A DNA stretch of 64,000 nucleotides from an uncultured Acidobacteriaceae bacterium (GTDB taxonomy: Bacteria > Acidobacteriota > Terriglobia > Terriglobales > Acidobacteriaceae), in assembly GCA_903904755.1 (NCBI GenBank), contig CAIVDV010000019.1, positions 1 to 64,000 on the forward strand, given 5' to 3'. The translations under genes were made by a program, and so were the position numbers. This document shows positions 1 through 8,661 of this stretch, piece by piece (position 1 is the stretch's first letter; each line of letters starts with the position of its first letter). The notes beneath the pieces are model-generated. The model saw only the letters and a program-made list of their open reading frames with translations, did no database searches and was not told where the DNA came from.

Positions 1-174
1 GCCCCCGCCCTGGCTTTTGGGTGTACACTTGGCCCGTGGATTTCGCCCCCTCGAATCCCACGCCGGTTACCGCCGGGCTGCATAAGCTCGACCTGCAGCC
101 TCGTTCGTCCCCCTATTAGTTAAACGATGTATCTCCCAATTACAGGCAACCTGGCATCGTATCCGGAGCAGGGA

Positions 175-1344
175 ATGGGTCCTGATTTAAATACGACTTG
201 GCTTATCGGCTGTTTGAGCGAGGCAGGATTCGGCATTCTGCTCCTCGTTGTCAGTGCCCAGTTCCCAACTGAGTACCGGCGACCCGCCACGGCGTGGGGA
301 TTTTCCACCATCACCTTTGGCATCTATTACTTCCTCGCTCTGAACCATCTCAAAATTGGCGACTTCTTCTTCGAGGTCCTGGCTTTCGCCCTCATCGTAT
401 TGTCCTTGTCCCTTCAGGTGCTCGCCATCGCAGACATCAAACAGGCCAATTCCAGATTCCGGCTCATTCTCTTCGCCCCGATTGTCTTTGCGTGTATTGC
501 GGTCTTTTTCGTATTTGTTCAGCGAAATATCTCCATCAAGCAGTTCATCTTCAATACTTTCGATTGCTTCATTCTCATCCTGCTCACCCGCCTTTGTTTC
601 CTGAGTTCAAAAGGGAAGCTGGGTTTCCGGTCTGACCGCATCCTCGGTTCCTGCTATCTCTTTCTATCCATTGCGATTGCCATCATCCTGGTGCACTTCG
701 GATTCCGCGGCTTCCCAGCTCAGTACGACTACGGACAGCCCCGGGCGCGCCTCAACACCGTCATGTCCGTTGTCGCCAACATCCTTATTTCTCCGCTTTT
801 TCTCCTCATGGTCTCTGTGCGGCTCAACGACTCCATGAAGTCGGCCGCCATGCGCGACTACCTCACCGGCCTCTACAACCGCCGTGCCTTTGAAGAAATC
901 TGCCGGCGCACCCGTGCCTCTGCCATCCGAAACGGTCAGCCCTATTCGGTCTTCCTCCTCGATATCGACGGATTCAAGTCCATCAACGACCGCCATGGAC
1001 ACGCGGCTGGGGATCTCGTCCTGGTCGAAGTCAGCCGGGCCCTTCGCAGTACGGTCCGCGAAGAGGACTACATCTGCCGCTGGGGTGGCGACGAGTTCTT
1101 TGGTATATTGCCGCGCGCCGAGGAGCCCGAGGCTCTCCTTGCCATCCAGCGCATACAGGCTGCGGTTGCAAGCTTGCGTCTCAGCTTTGCCGATGAGCCC
1201 GTCAAACTGAACGTCAGCATAGGCCTTGTTACCGATCGCGGAAACGAGGCAGACTTTGCAGCCATCATCGACCGTGCTGATACTGCCATGTACTCCGCAA
1301 AAGGCTCTGGTGGCAACAGCTACCGCGTCTCCCAGGCCGCATAA
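175..1344 (+). CDS. Seven-TM diguanylate cyclase (GGDEF)
   Basis: Likely makes cyclic di-GMP from two GTP at the inner membrane. About seven hydrophobic segments fill residues 8-225, with no recognised sensor domain. A C-terminal GGDEF domain follows, with the intact active-site motif RWGGDEFF. An RxxD (REED) lies five residues before GGDEF, which matches an inhibitory I-site and suggests product feedback. The ATG at 175 is chosen because GGAG lies six bases upstream; an in-frame ATG at 127 has no ribosome binding site. No EAL domain is attached. The signal sensed by the membrane part is unknown. Confidence 0.85.
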   Translation: MGPDLNTTWLIGCLSEAGFGILLLVVSAQFPTEYRRPATAWGFSTITFGIYYFLALNHLKIGDFFFEVLAFALIVLSLSLQVLAIADIKQANSRFRLILFAPIVFACIAVFFVFVQRNISIKQFIFNTFDCFILILLTRLCFLSSKGKLGFRSDRILGSCYLFLSIAIAIILVHFGFRGFPAQYDYGQPRARLNTVMSVVANILISPLFLLMVSVRLNDSMKSAAMRDYLTGLYNRRAFEEICRRTRASAIRNGQPYSVFLLDIDGFKSINDRHGHAAGDLVLVEVSRALRSTVREEDYICRWGGDEFFGILPRAEEPEALLAIQRIQAAVASLRLSFADEPVKLNVSIGLVTDRGNEADFAAIIDRADTAMYSAKGSGGNSYRVSQAA

Positions 1345-1480
1345 CCGTTTATTGCCTGGAATCCGCTCTCGTATTGATAATGTCTGATAACAGATATTCT
1401 GTAACAACCAAACGAGTCGCAAAAACAGGGGCTACCAGGGCCCCCATTTCCATCCATCCAAACATCTTCCCTGCAATTCC

Positions 1481-1966
1481 CTACATCTTGTAGCGGCCCA
1501 GGTCTTCGTCGTTCAGCCCTTCCAGCCATCGCCGCAGGTGCTCCGCAGTTGGCCCTTCGCCACCGGTTGCGCTCAGCTTCGCACTGTCCAGTACCGATTG
1601 CGCCACGTAGATCGCACAGTCCGCACGCAGCGCAAGCGCAATCGCATCCGATGGCCGAACATCCACCATCACCTGGTCTTTCCCCTGCCGGATCCACAGC
1701 GCTGCAAAGAACGTGTCATCCCGCAGCTCCGTAATCACCACCTTTTCCAGCGTCCCATTCAACGCATGAATAAGGTTCCGCGTCAGGTCATGCGTCATCG
1801 GACGCGGTGCTGCCAGCTTCTCAATCTCCACCGCAATCGCGTTTGCCTCGTAAATCCCTACCCAAATCGGCAAAACCCGCTCAGAACTGGAGTCTTTCAG
1901 CACCACAATCGGCATATTCGTGTTGGGGTCAAGCATCAGGCCCCGGATTTTCATCTCCACATCCAT
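1481..1966 (-). CDS. DUF151 bifunctional nuclease family protein
   Basis: 161 residues matching the DUF151/BFN family: an N-terminal stretch with MLDP and VVLKD, WVGIYEANAIAVEIE in the middle, and the conserved VDVRPSDAIALALR segment. Some family members have been reported to have DNase and RNase activity; the role here is inferred. The start at 1966 is preferred over a GTG at 1975 because AGGAGG lies eight bases upstream of this ATG. It follows miaB on the same strand with a 14-base gap, so the two are probably co-transcribed. Confidence 0.82.
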   Translation of the reverse strand: MDVEMKIRGLMLDPNTNMPIVVLKDSSSERVLPIWVGIYEANAIAVEIEKLAAPRPMTHDLTRNLIHALNGTLEKVVITELRDDTFFAALWIRQGKDQVMVDVRPSDAIALALRADCAIYVAQSVLDSAKLSATGGEGPTAEHLRRWLEGLNDEDLGRYKM

Positions 1967-1980
1967 CTTGCCCACCTCCT

Positions 1981-3309
1981 CTACGGAACGCTCTCGCCAA
2001 TCAGGCTGTTCGGCAGCGTCTTCGTAATCCTCACCTGCTGGTAGCTGCCGGTGGCCGGTGCAATCGCATGGCTCCAGGTAAAATTCACCGGCTTGTTCTG
2101 CGAACTGCGTCCGATAATCTGTCCACGTGCCGGATTAACCCCTTCCACCATTACTTCAACAATCTTCCCTATATCATTCTCATTAATCAATCGTTGAATC
2201 TCTCGCTGCCGATCCAGCAGTACTTGAAGTCTTGCTGCCTTGTCCTGCTCCGCCAACGAATCAATCATCACCAGCGCCGGCGTATTCGGCCTTGCAGAGT
2301 ACTTGAACCCGAAGACAGCATCGTACTTCACGTCATCCAGCAGCGTAATCGTATCTTCAAAGTCCGCCGCCGTCTCCCCCGGGAACCCCACAATAATATC
2401 CGTCGTCAGCGCAATCCGCCGCCGCTTCGCCGCCTTGATCCAGCTGATCCGCTCCAGGTACCACTCCCGCGTATACTCCCGCGCCATCATCTTCAGGATG
2501 CGTGTCGACCCAGACTGCACCGGCAGGTGCACATGGTCGCAAAGGCTTGGTACCTCGTCCATCACCTGCACAATGTCCGGCGTAAAGTCGCGCGGATGGC
2601 TGGTCATGAACCGCACCCGCCGAATCCCCGGCACCTGCCCCACCGTTCCCAGCAGCTCCGCAAAGCTCCGTTTCCCTTCCGGATCCCGGTAGCTGTTCAC
2701 GTTCTGCCCCAGCAGTTGAATCTCCGTGTACCCCATGTCGGCAATCCGGCGCGCTTCTTCCAGCACACTGTCGGATCCCCGGCTGCGCTCCTTGCCACGC
2801 GTATACGGCACCACACAGTACGCGCAAAACTTGTCGCACCCTTCGATAATCGTGATGTACGCCCGGTAGGGATTCTTCCGCGAGGTGTACTCCGTCTCAA
2901 AGGTCTCTTCCGTCTGCCGGTCGTCCAGCCCCGTCACACGCGTCTCGCCCGCCTCCAGCCGCGCCAGCATCTCCGGCAGCTTCCGGTAGCTGGCCGATCC
3001 GGCCACCATGGAGACATACGGGGCCCGCTCGAAAATCTTCTCGCCTTCCTGCTGGGCAACGCAGCCGATCACGGCAAACTTCTTCCCCTCGCCCTGCAGC
3101 TTCTTGTACTCGTTCAAGCGATGGAAGACCTTCTGTTCGGCCTTGTCGCGGATGGAACAGGTGTTGTACAGCAGCAGGCCGGCGTCTTCTTCCGTGTCCA
3201 CCTGCCGATAGCCCTGCTGCTCCAACGTCCCGATCACTTTCTCGGAATCGTGGGCGTTCATCTGGCACCCGAAGGTCTCCAGGTAAAAGGTTTTTTCAGT
3301 CTTCGTCAC
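1981..3309 (-). CDS. miaB: tRNA-2-methylthio-N6-dimethylallyladenosine synthase
   Basis: Radical-SAM methylthiotransferase that adds a methylthio group to i6A37 of tRNAs reading UNN codons. All three MTTase parts are present. The N-terminal UPF0004 domain has Cys15, Cys51 and Cys83 for the auxiliary [4Fe-4S] cluster. The radical-SAM motif CDKFCAYC covers Cys158, Cys162 and Cys165. A TRAM-like tail runs from about residue 375. The 442-residue length is normal. The start codon is GTG with a weak ribosome binding site. It leads a two-gene operon with the DUF151 gene and is divergent from the GH31 gene. Confidence 0.95.
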   Translation of the reverse strand: MTKTEKTFYLETFGCQMNAHDSEKVIGTLEQQGYRQVDTEEDAGLLLYNTCSIRDKAEQKVFHRLNEYKKLQGEGKKFAVIGCVAQQEGEKIFERAPYVSMVAGSASYRKLPEMLARLEAGETRVTGLDDRQTEETFETEYTSRKNPYRAYITIIEGCDKFCAYCVVPYTRGKERSRGSDSVLEEARRIADMGYTEIQLLGQNVNSYRDPEGKRSFAELLGTVGQVPGIRRVRFMTSHPRDFTPDIVQVMDEVPSLCDHVHLPVQSGSTRILKMMAREYTREWYLERISWIKAAKRRRIALTTDIIVGFPGETAADFEDTITLLDDVKYDAVFGFKYSARPNTPALVMIDSLAEQDKAARLQVLLDRQREIQRLINENDIGKIVEVMVEGVNPARGQIIGRSSQNKPVNFTWSHAIAPATGSYQQVRITKTLPNSLIGESVP

Positions 3310-3431
3310 TTCTCAAGTATACCGTGGACAAACTTGCCCCCCGAGCGGTCTACAATTGTTCCGACAGCCGCTGAGGGAACGTTTTCTTCCTGGAAAAATC
3401 CAACCTCAGCCACGCTCTGGAGAACTCCAAA

Positions 3432-5813
3432 ATGTCCTATCGCTCCCGGCTCATCCTCGCAGCAACTTGCCTGCTTTCTGTCGCTTCCCTTCTGTTCGCT
3501 CCTGCCGCCCGCGCCCAGTTCGACAATCCTGACTTCCACCCGGCCGTCAAAGTCGCCCAGGCCGATCAGGGGGCCCACATCACCTTTGGCGACGAAGTCC
3601 TCGATCTCACCGTCTGCGGCCCAGCCACTCTTCATGTCGTCACCCATCCGGCCAGCTCCACTGCCACTCACTCCCAGCCCTGGCTGCTGCCCGCGGCAGA
3701 CTCCTGCCCCGGCGCTAAATTCACTCTCGACCAGGATGCCAAGTCGGCCACCCTCAAGACCGCCGAACTCTCCGCCACCTTCCACTTTGCAACCGGTCAT
3801 CTCTCCTACACCGATGCCGCCGGCGCGCCCCTTTTCCGCGAAGCCGAAGCCATCCCCCGCACCTACGAGCCCGTCACCGTCAACGGCGAACACACCCTGC
3901 ACGTCGTCGAGCGCTTCAATCCCAACTTCAATGAAGGCATCTACGGCCTCGGCCAGCACCAGAACGGCCTCTTCAACTACCGCGGCGCAACCGTCGAGCT
4001 CGGCCAGAACAACACTGACATCGCCATCCCCATGCTCATCTCCACCGCCGGCTATGGCATCCTCTGGAACTCCGCCGCCTTCACCTATGTTGATAACCGC
4101 TTCCCGCTCGCCCTCAACTTCGACTCCGCCGCCGGCGACGGCATCGACTACTTCCTCCTCGCCGGCCCCGAACCCGACCAGATCATCCACCACTACCGCG
4201 ACCTCACCGGCCACGCCCCCCTGCTCCCCCGCTGGGCCTACGGCTATGTCCAGTCCCGCGACCGCTATGCCTCGCTCGACGAAATCCAGACCATCGCCTC
4301 CCGCTACCGCTCCGAGCACATCCCAATCGACGCCATCGTTCAGGACTGGTTCTGGTGGAAGACTGAAGGCGACCCCGTCTTCAACTCCAACTATCACGAC
4401 GTCCCCGGCGACCTCGCCAAGCTCCACGACGCCCACATCCACACCATGATTTCCACCTGGGGCATGATCGACCCAAAATCCGAGACTTGGAAAAAGCTCG
4501 ACACCGAGCATCTCCTCATCGCCCGCGCCCACGTCTACGACGCCTCAGTCCCCCGCGCCCGCGACCTGTTCTGGTCCTCGCTCATCGCACCCCTCCAGAA
4601 GATGGGCTGGGATTCCTTCTGGCTCGACTCCGCCGAACCCGAGGAGTACTGGCCCCACTACGGTGACGCCATCCTCCGCGACCGCAATCTCGCCATCGGC
4701 AACGGCGCGCAGTTCACCAACGTCTTCCCGCTCCTCCATAACCAGGGCATTCAGGACCACTGGAAGCAGGCCGAGCCAGACAAGCGCGTCTTCCTGCTCA
4801 CCCGCTCCGCCTTTCTCGGCCAGCAGCGCATCGGCGGCACCGTCTGGTCCGGCGACGTCTTCTCCAGCTTCTGGGGCCTCAAGCACCAGATTGCCGGCGG
4901 CCTCAACTACTCCATCTCCGGCCTGCCCTACTGGACCACTGACATCGGCGGCTACTGGCCCACCGCAGACCCATACCAGGGCAATCCTGAGCTTTCCAAA
5001 GGCGAATACCCCTCTCTCGGCTACCAGGAGCTCTACCTCCGCTGGTTCCAGTTCGGCGTCTTTTGCCCCGTCTTCCGCTCCCACGGCCATCGTCCCGCCA
5101 ACGAAATCTACACCTACACCGCCGTCAAGCCTCAATTAATCGCTTTCGACAAGCTCCGCTACCGCCTCATGCCCTACATCTACTCCTCCGCCTGGCAGGT
5201 CACCTCCCACGACGACACCCTCATGCGCCCCCTCGTCATGGACTTCCGCCACGACCCCGCCACCTTCGATATCGCGGACGAGTACCTCTTCGGCCGCTCC
5301 ATCCTGGTCAACCCCGTCACCGAGGCCGGCGCCAACCATCGCCTGGTCTACCTGCCCAAGGGCGAAGACTGGATCGACTTCTGGACTGGCGACAAGCTCA
5401 CCGGCGGTCAAACCATCACCGCCGCAGCCCCGCTCGACAAGCTCCCCCTCTACGTTCGCGCAGGATCCATCCTGCCTCTTGGTCCTGAGGTCGAATACGT
5501 AGACCAGTCCGCCGACGGCCCCTACGAAATCCGCATCTACCCCGGCCACGACGCCCACTTCACCCTCTACCTCGACTCCGGCGACGGCTATGAGTACGAG
5601 CAGGGCCAGCACCTTGAGGTCCCCCTCACCTGGCACGACAGCACCCGCACCCTCACCATCGGCTGGATTGACGGCAGCTTCGCCGGCCAGCCCCGCTCCG
5701 CCGAGTTTCACTTCGTCCTGGTCCACGGCGACCACGGCTCCGGCCCGGCGGAAACCCCCACCCCCGACCAGACCGTCACCTACACGGGCAACGAACTTAA
5801 CTTGAAGTTCTAG
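3432..5813 (+). CDS. Secreted GH31 family alpha-glycosidase
   Basis: 793 residues. A signal peptide (MSYRSRLILAATCLLSVASL, cleaved near residue 28) sends it to the periplasm or outside. It belongs to glycoside hydrolase family 31, retaining enzymes acting on alpha-glucosides or alpha-xylosides. The nucleophile is Asp399 in the FWLDSAEPE block and the acid/base is Asp475 in VWSGD. The C-terminal beta-sandwich part is complete (YVRAGSILPLGP, LYLDSGDGYEYEQG). GGAG lies nine bases before the ATG. No transporter or other polysaccharide-utilisation gene is adjacent, so the substrate cannot be fixed; alpha-xylosidase and alpha-glucosidase are both possible. Confidence 0.9.
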   Translation: MSYRSRLILAATCLLSVASLLFAPAARAQFDNPDFHPAVKVAQADQGAHITFGDEVLDLTVCGPATLHVVTHPASSTATHSQPWLLPAADSCPGAKFTLDQDAKSATLKTAELSATFHFATGHLSYTDAAGAPLFREAEAIPRTYEPVTVNGEHTLHVVERFNPNFNEGIYGLGQHQNGLFNYRGATVELGQNNTDIAIPMLISTAGYGILWNSAAFTYVDNRFPLALNFDSAAGDGIDYFLLAGPEPDQIIHHYRDLTGHAPLLPRWAYGYVQSRDRYASLDEIQTIASRYRSEHIPIDAIVQDWFWWKTEGDPVFNSNYHDVPGDLAKLHDAHIHTMISTWGMIDPKSETWKKLDTEHLLIARAHVYDASVPRARDLFWSSLIAPLQKMGWDSFWLDSAEPEEYWPHYGDAILRDRNLAIGNGAQFTNVFPLLHNQGIQDHWKQAEPDKRVFLLTRSAFLGQQRIGGTVWSGDVFSSFWGLKHQIAGGLNYSISGLPYWTTDIGGYWPTADPYQGNPELSKGEYPSLGYQELYLRWFQFGVFCPVFRSHGHRPANEIYTYTAVKPQLIAFDKLRYRLMPYIYSSAWQVTSHDDTLMRPLVMDFRHDPATFDIADEYLFGRSILVNPVTEAGANHRLVYLPKGEDWIDFWTGDKLTGGQTITAAAPLDKLPLYVRAGSILPLGPEVEYVDQSADGPYEIRIYPGHDAHFTLYLDSGDGYEYEQGQHLEVPLTWHDSTRTLTIGWIDGSFAGQPRSAEFHFVLVHGDHGSGPAETPTPDQTVTYTGNELNLKF

Positions 5814-5836
5814 CCGCAAGTCGTAGTATGCAAAGA

Positions 5837-5870
5837 TAATGGGCGAAAGCAATTCCGCTTTCGCCCATTA
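5837..5870. terminator. Bidirectional hairpin between convergent genes
   Basis: A perfect 14-base inverted repeat (TAATGGGCGAAAGC and its complement) around a six-base loop, just after the GH31 stop and before the end of the cytochrome c gene on the other strand. CATTTTCC follows on the plus strand. It fits a shared intrinsic terminator for the two convergent genes. Confidence 0.75.
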
Positions 5871-5891
5871 CATTTTCCTTCCGGGTACCGC

Positions 5892-6248
5892 CTATTTCTT
5901 TTCTGCCGGCATGCTGGTCCGCAGATACGCAATCAACCCCGCCATCTGCGCATCCGTAAACCGCCCGGCAAAGCTCGGCATCTTGTTCTTCCCCTCCACC
6001 ACCACCCTGGCAATCGCTGCATCCGTCGCCGGGCCACCATTTGGCAGCATCTTCTGCTCGGCAATATTGTGCAGGCTCGGCGGCGGAGGCTTCAGCGCCA
6101 GGTCATTCTCCTCGTGGCAATGCGCGCACCGCACCGCATACATATGCTGCCCCACCGCCTCTTCCGGCGTCAGCGGCGGAGCGCTCTTGCACCCCGCCAC
6201 CATCAGCACTGCCCCCATCGCCAGCAGCCCGGCGCTTCCCTTGCCCAT
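5892..6248 (-). CDS. Lipoprotein c-type cytochrome
   Basis: 118 residues. The N-terminus is a lipoprotein signal with lipobox-like LMVAGC, so it should be anchored in a membrane facing the periplasm. One haem-binding CxxCH motif (CAHCHE) and a distal Met in KMPSF, with the typical PSLHNIAEQKMLPNGGPATDA layout of small cytochrome c electron carriers. It starts three bases after the superoxide dismutase stop on the same strand, so the two form an operon. A role in electron transfer is certain only at the family level; the partner is unknown. Confidence 0.85.
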   Translation of the reverse strand: MGKGSAGLLAMGAVLMVAGCKSAPPLTPEEAVGQHMYAVRCAHCHEENDLALKPPPPSLHNIAEQKMLPNGGPATDAAIARVVVEGKNKMPSFAGRFTDAQMAGLIAYLRTSMPAEKK

Positions 6249-6251
6249 CGT

Positions 6252-6977
6252 TCAGCTCTTCTTCGCAGCAAAACCCGCGCTCACCACATCCCAGTTCACC
6301 ACCGAGAAGTAGGCCTTCACGTAGTCCGCCCGCTTGTTTTTGTACTTCAAATAGTAGGCATGCTCCCACACATCCACGCCCAGCACCGGCTTGTGGCCCA
6401 CGCTCAGCGGGCTGTCCTGGTTCGGAGTCGTCTCAATTTCCAGGCCCGTCGGCGTCACCACCAGCCACGCCCAGCCCGACCCAAATAATCCGGTCGCCGC
6501 CGCAGTCAGCTTCTCCTGGAAGCCCGTCAGGCTCCCAAACTTGGTATCAATCGCCTTGGCCAACTCGCCCACCGGCGCCGCTCCACCCTTGCCCAGCGTC
6601 GTCCACCAGAAGCTGTGGTTCGCGTGCCCGCCGCCCTGGTTCCGAACCGCCGTCCGAATCGCCTCCGGTACCGCGCTCAGGTTCGCCACCAGTTCTTCGG
6701 CCGTCTTCCCGGCCACTTCCGCGTGCCCGGCCACCGCCGCATTCAGCTTGTCCACGTACGCCTGGTGGTGCTTGTCGTGGTGCAGGTGCATCGTCTCCGC
6801 ATCAAAGTAGGGCTCCAGCGCGTCATACGCGTAGCCCAGCGCCGGCACAGTATACGGCCCACTCGCCGCCGGAGCCGCTGCCGCCGCGGGTGCCTGCGCC
6901 ATTCCCTGCACTCCCTTGCCCAGCAGGACCGCGCCTGCCACTCCACTCATCGCCTTCAATGCCGTTCTACGATTCAT
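6252..6977 (-). CDS. Tat-exported Fe/Mn superoxide dismutase
   Basis: 241 residues. A Tat-like signal ([10 protein letters not shown] with a hydrophobic core ending near AQA) precedes a full Fe/Mn-SOD. Metal ligands are visible: His in MHLHHDKHH, His in HANHSFWW, and Asp and His in [10 protein letters not shown]. It converts superoxide to peroxide and oxygen, here predicted in the periplasm. The start at 6977 is chosen over an in-frame ATG 36 bases earlier, because AAGGAG lies nine bases before it and the product then begins with the twin arginine. It is co-transcribed with the downstream cytochrome c. Confidence 0.92.
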   Translation of the reverse strand: MNRRTALKAMSGVAGAVLLGKGVQGMAQAPAAAAAPAASGPYTVPALGYAYDALEPYFDAETMHLHHDKHHQAYVDKLNAAVAGHAEVAGKTAEELVANLSAVPEAIRTAVRNQGGGHANHSFWWTTLGKGGAAPVGELAKAIDTKFGSLTGFQEKLTAAATGLFGSGWAWLVVTPTGLEIETTPNQDSPLSVGHKPVLGVDVWEHAYYLKYKNKRADYVKAYFSVVNWDVVSAGFAAKKS

Positions 6978-7124
6978 CGATTTCATCTCCTTCAAGCTTT
7001 CTGGGGTTGTCACCCTTCAGAATCTCCGTCCCTCAGGATGCGGGGAAGTACCACATTGCTCGGATGCGCCCGCCAGCCCAACTGACTCGGCTTTTTCGCG
7101 CCCCCTTATCGTAAGCTGTAAGGC

Positions 7125-8084
7125 ATGACTCTGCCCAACCTCGCAGAAATCCAAGCCGCCCAGCAAATCCTCTACCGCGTCATGCCCCCCACCCCGCAGT
7201 ACAGTTGGCCCCTGCTCAACCGCCGCCTCGGCCTGGAGGCCTGGGTCAAACACGAGAACCACACCCCCGTCGGAGCCTTCAAACTCCGCGGCGCGCTCGT
7301 GTACGCCACCTGGCTCCGCGAGACCCAGCCCGGCCTCACCACCCTCGTCGCAGCCACCCGTGGCAACCACGGCCAGGGCGTTGGCATGGCTGCCCGCCTC
7401 CTCGGCCTGCGCGCCATCATCGTCGTCCCCCACGGCAACAGCCTTGAGAAAAACCGCGCCATGCTCGCGCAGGGCGTCTCCCTCGTCGAGCACGGCGACG
7501 ACTTTCAGGAATCTCTCGAATTTGCCCGAGGCCTCGGTGCCGAGCCCGGCCACGCCATCCTGGAGTCCTTCCACCCGCGCCTCGTCATGGGTACCGCCAC
7601 CTACGCGCTCGAGCTCTTCCAGGCCGCACCCGAACTCGCCACCGTCTACGTCCCCATCGGCCTCGGCTCTTCCATCTCTGGCGTCGCCGCCGCCCGCAAC
7701 GCCCTCGGCCTCAGCACGGAGGTTGTCGGCGTCGTCTCCTCCGCTTCGCCCTCCTACGCGCTCTCCTTCGTCCAGCATCAGGTCGTCTCCGCCCCGGCCC
7801 TTACGCAGATTGCCGACGGCCTCGCCTGCCGCACTCCCAACGCCCTTTCCATGGAAGCCATTTGGGACAACGTCGCCCGCATCGTCCAGGTCTCCGACGC
7901 TGAAATCGCCGAGGCCATGCGCATCTACTATCAGGACACCCACAACCTCGCCGAAGGCGCCGGCGCAGCAGCACTCGCCGGGGCCCTCCACGAACGCCCC
8001 GCCCACGGCCCCATCGGCATCATCCTCACCGGCGGCAATGTCGACCGCAGCCTCTACTCCCGCATCCTCAATGAAGAAATCTAG
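7125..8084 (+). CDS. Threonine/serine dehydratase-like PLP enzyme
   Basis: 319 residues of the fold-type II PLP family (threonine/serine ammonia-lyase). The PLP-lysine motif GAFKLRGA, the substrate loop TRGNHGQGVG and the phosphate-binding glycine run GLGSSISGVAAA are all present. No ACT regulatory domain is attached, so a catabolic or side-pathway dehydratase is more likely than the isoleucine-regulated IlvA. The thioesterase gene starts 27 bases downstream. The substrate is not set by sequence; serine, threonine or a hydroxy-amino acid are possible. Confidence 0.82.
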   Translation: MTLPNLAEIQAAQQILYRVMPPTPQYSWPLLNRRLGLEAWVKHENHTPVGAFKLRGALVYATWLRETQPGLTTLVAATRGNHGQGVGMAARLLGLRAIIVVPHGNSLEKNRAMLAQGVSLVEHGDDFQESLEFARGLGAEPGHAILESFHPRLVMGTATYALELFQAAPELATVYVPIGLGSSISGVAAARNALGLSTEVVGVVSSASPSYALSFVQHQVVSAPALTQIADGLACRTPNALSMEAIWDNVARIVQVSDAEIAEAMRIYYQDTHNLAEGAGAAALAGALHERPAHGPIGIILTGGNVDRSLYSRILNEEI

Positions 8085-8111
8085 CCCCTGCCCATATCAA
8101 GGAGCCACTCG

Positions 8112-8567
8112 GTGACCCTCCCATTCGACCCCGCCGCTGAAAACCTCACTCCCCTGCCCCACGGCGCACAAAACCTCTGCTTCGGCTGCGGCCCCGCCAA
8201 CTCCGTCGGCCTCCACCTCACCTTCTACGCCACCCCCGACCACTCCATCGTCTCCGTCGTCACTGTCGGCAACCAGTACGAAGGCCCCCCCGGCTACCTA
8301 CACGGCGGCATCATCGCCACCCTGCTCGACGAAGTCATGTCCAAAGCCAACCGCGCCCGGGGCCACGTCGCCCTCACCCGCAAGCTCGAAGTCGAGTACC
8401 TCCGCCCCATCCCCTCCACCCAGCCCATCCGGCTGGAAGCATCTCTCACCCGCATCGAAGGCCGCAAGCTCTTCCCCACCGCCCGCATCCTCAACGCCCG
8501 CGGCACCGTCCTGGCCACCGCCACCGCCCTTTTCATTGAGTACGACCCCAGCCGCCATAATTTCTAG
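8112..8567 (+). CDS. PaaI-like hotdog thioesterase
   Basis: 151 residues with the single hotdog domain of the PaaI/4-hydroxybenzoyl-CoA thioesterase group. The CFGCGP motif near the N-terminus and the GYLHGGIIATLLDEVM helix typical of the group are visible. It should hydrolyse an acyl-CoA thioester in the cytoplasm; the acyl group is unknown. The start is GTG with AAGGAG ten bases upstream. It follows the dehydratase closely and is probably in the same transcript. Confidence 0.85.
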   Translation: MTLPFDPAAENLTPLPHGAQNLCFGCGPANSVGLHLTFYATPDHSIVSVVTVGNQYEGPPGYLHGGIIATLLDEVMSKANRARGHVALTRKLEVEYLRPIPSTQPIRLEASLTRIEGRKLFPTARILNARGTVLATATALFIEYDPSRHNF

Positions 8568-8661
8568 TCTCCCCACCACCCCGTCCTGTATCCTTCCCCC
8601 ACCCGGTCACCACTTCTCCCGCCGGCCGCAGTCTTCATTCCCCTCAAAGGAACCCCCTTCC

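Noticed and set aside
1-123. Open frame from the window edge to a TAA at 121-123
   Set aside because: It could be the tail of an upstream gene, but 40 codons without recognisable sequence are not enough to call.
1807-4449. 880-codon open frame on the plus strand
   Set aside because: It runs antisense through miaB and out of frame through GH31; it has low-complexity Pro/Ser/Arg composition typical of high-GC shadow frames.
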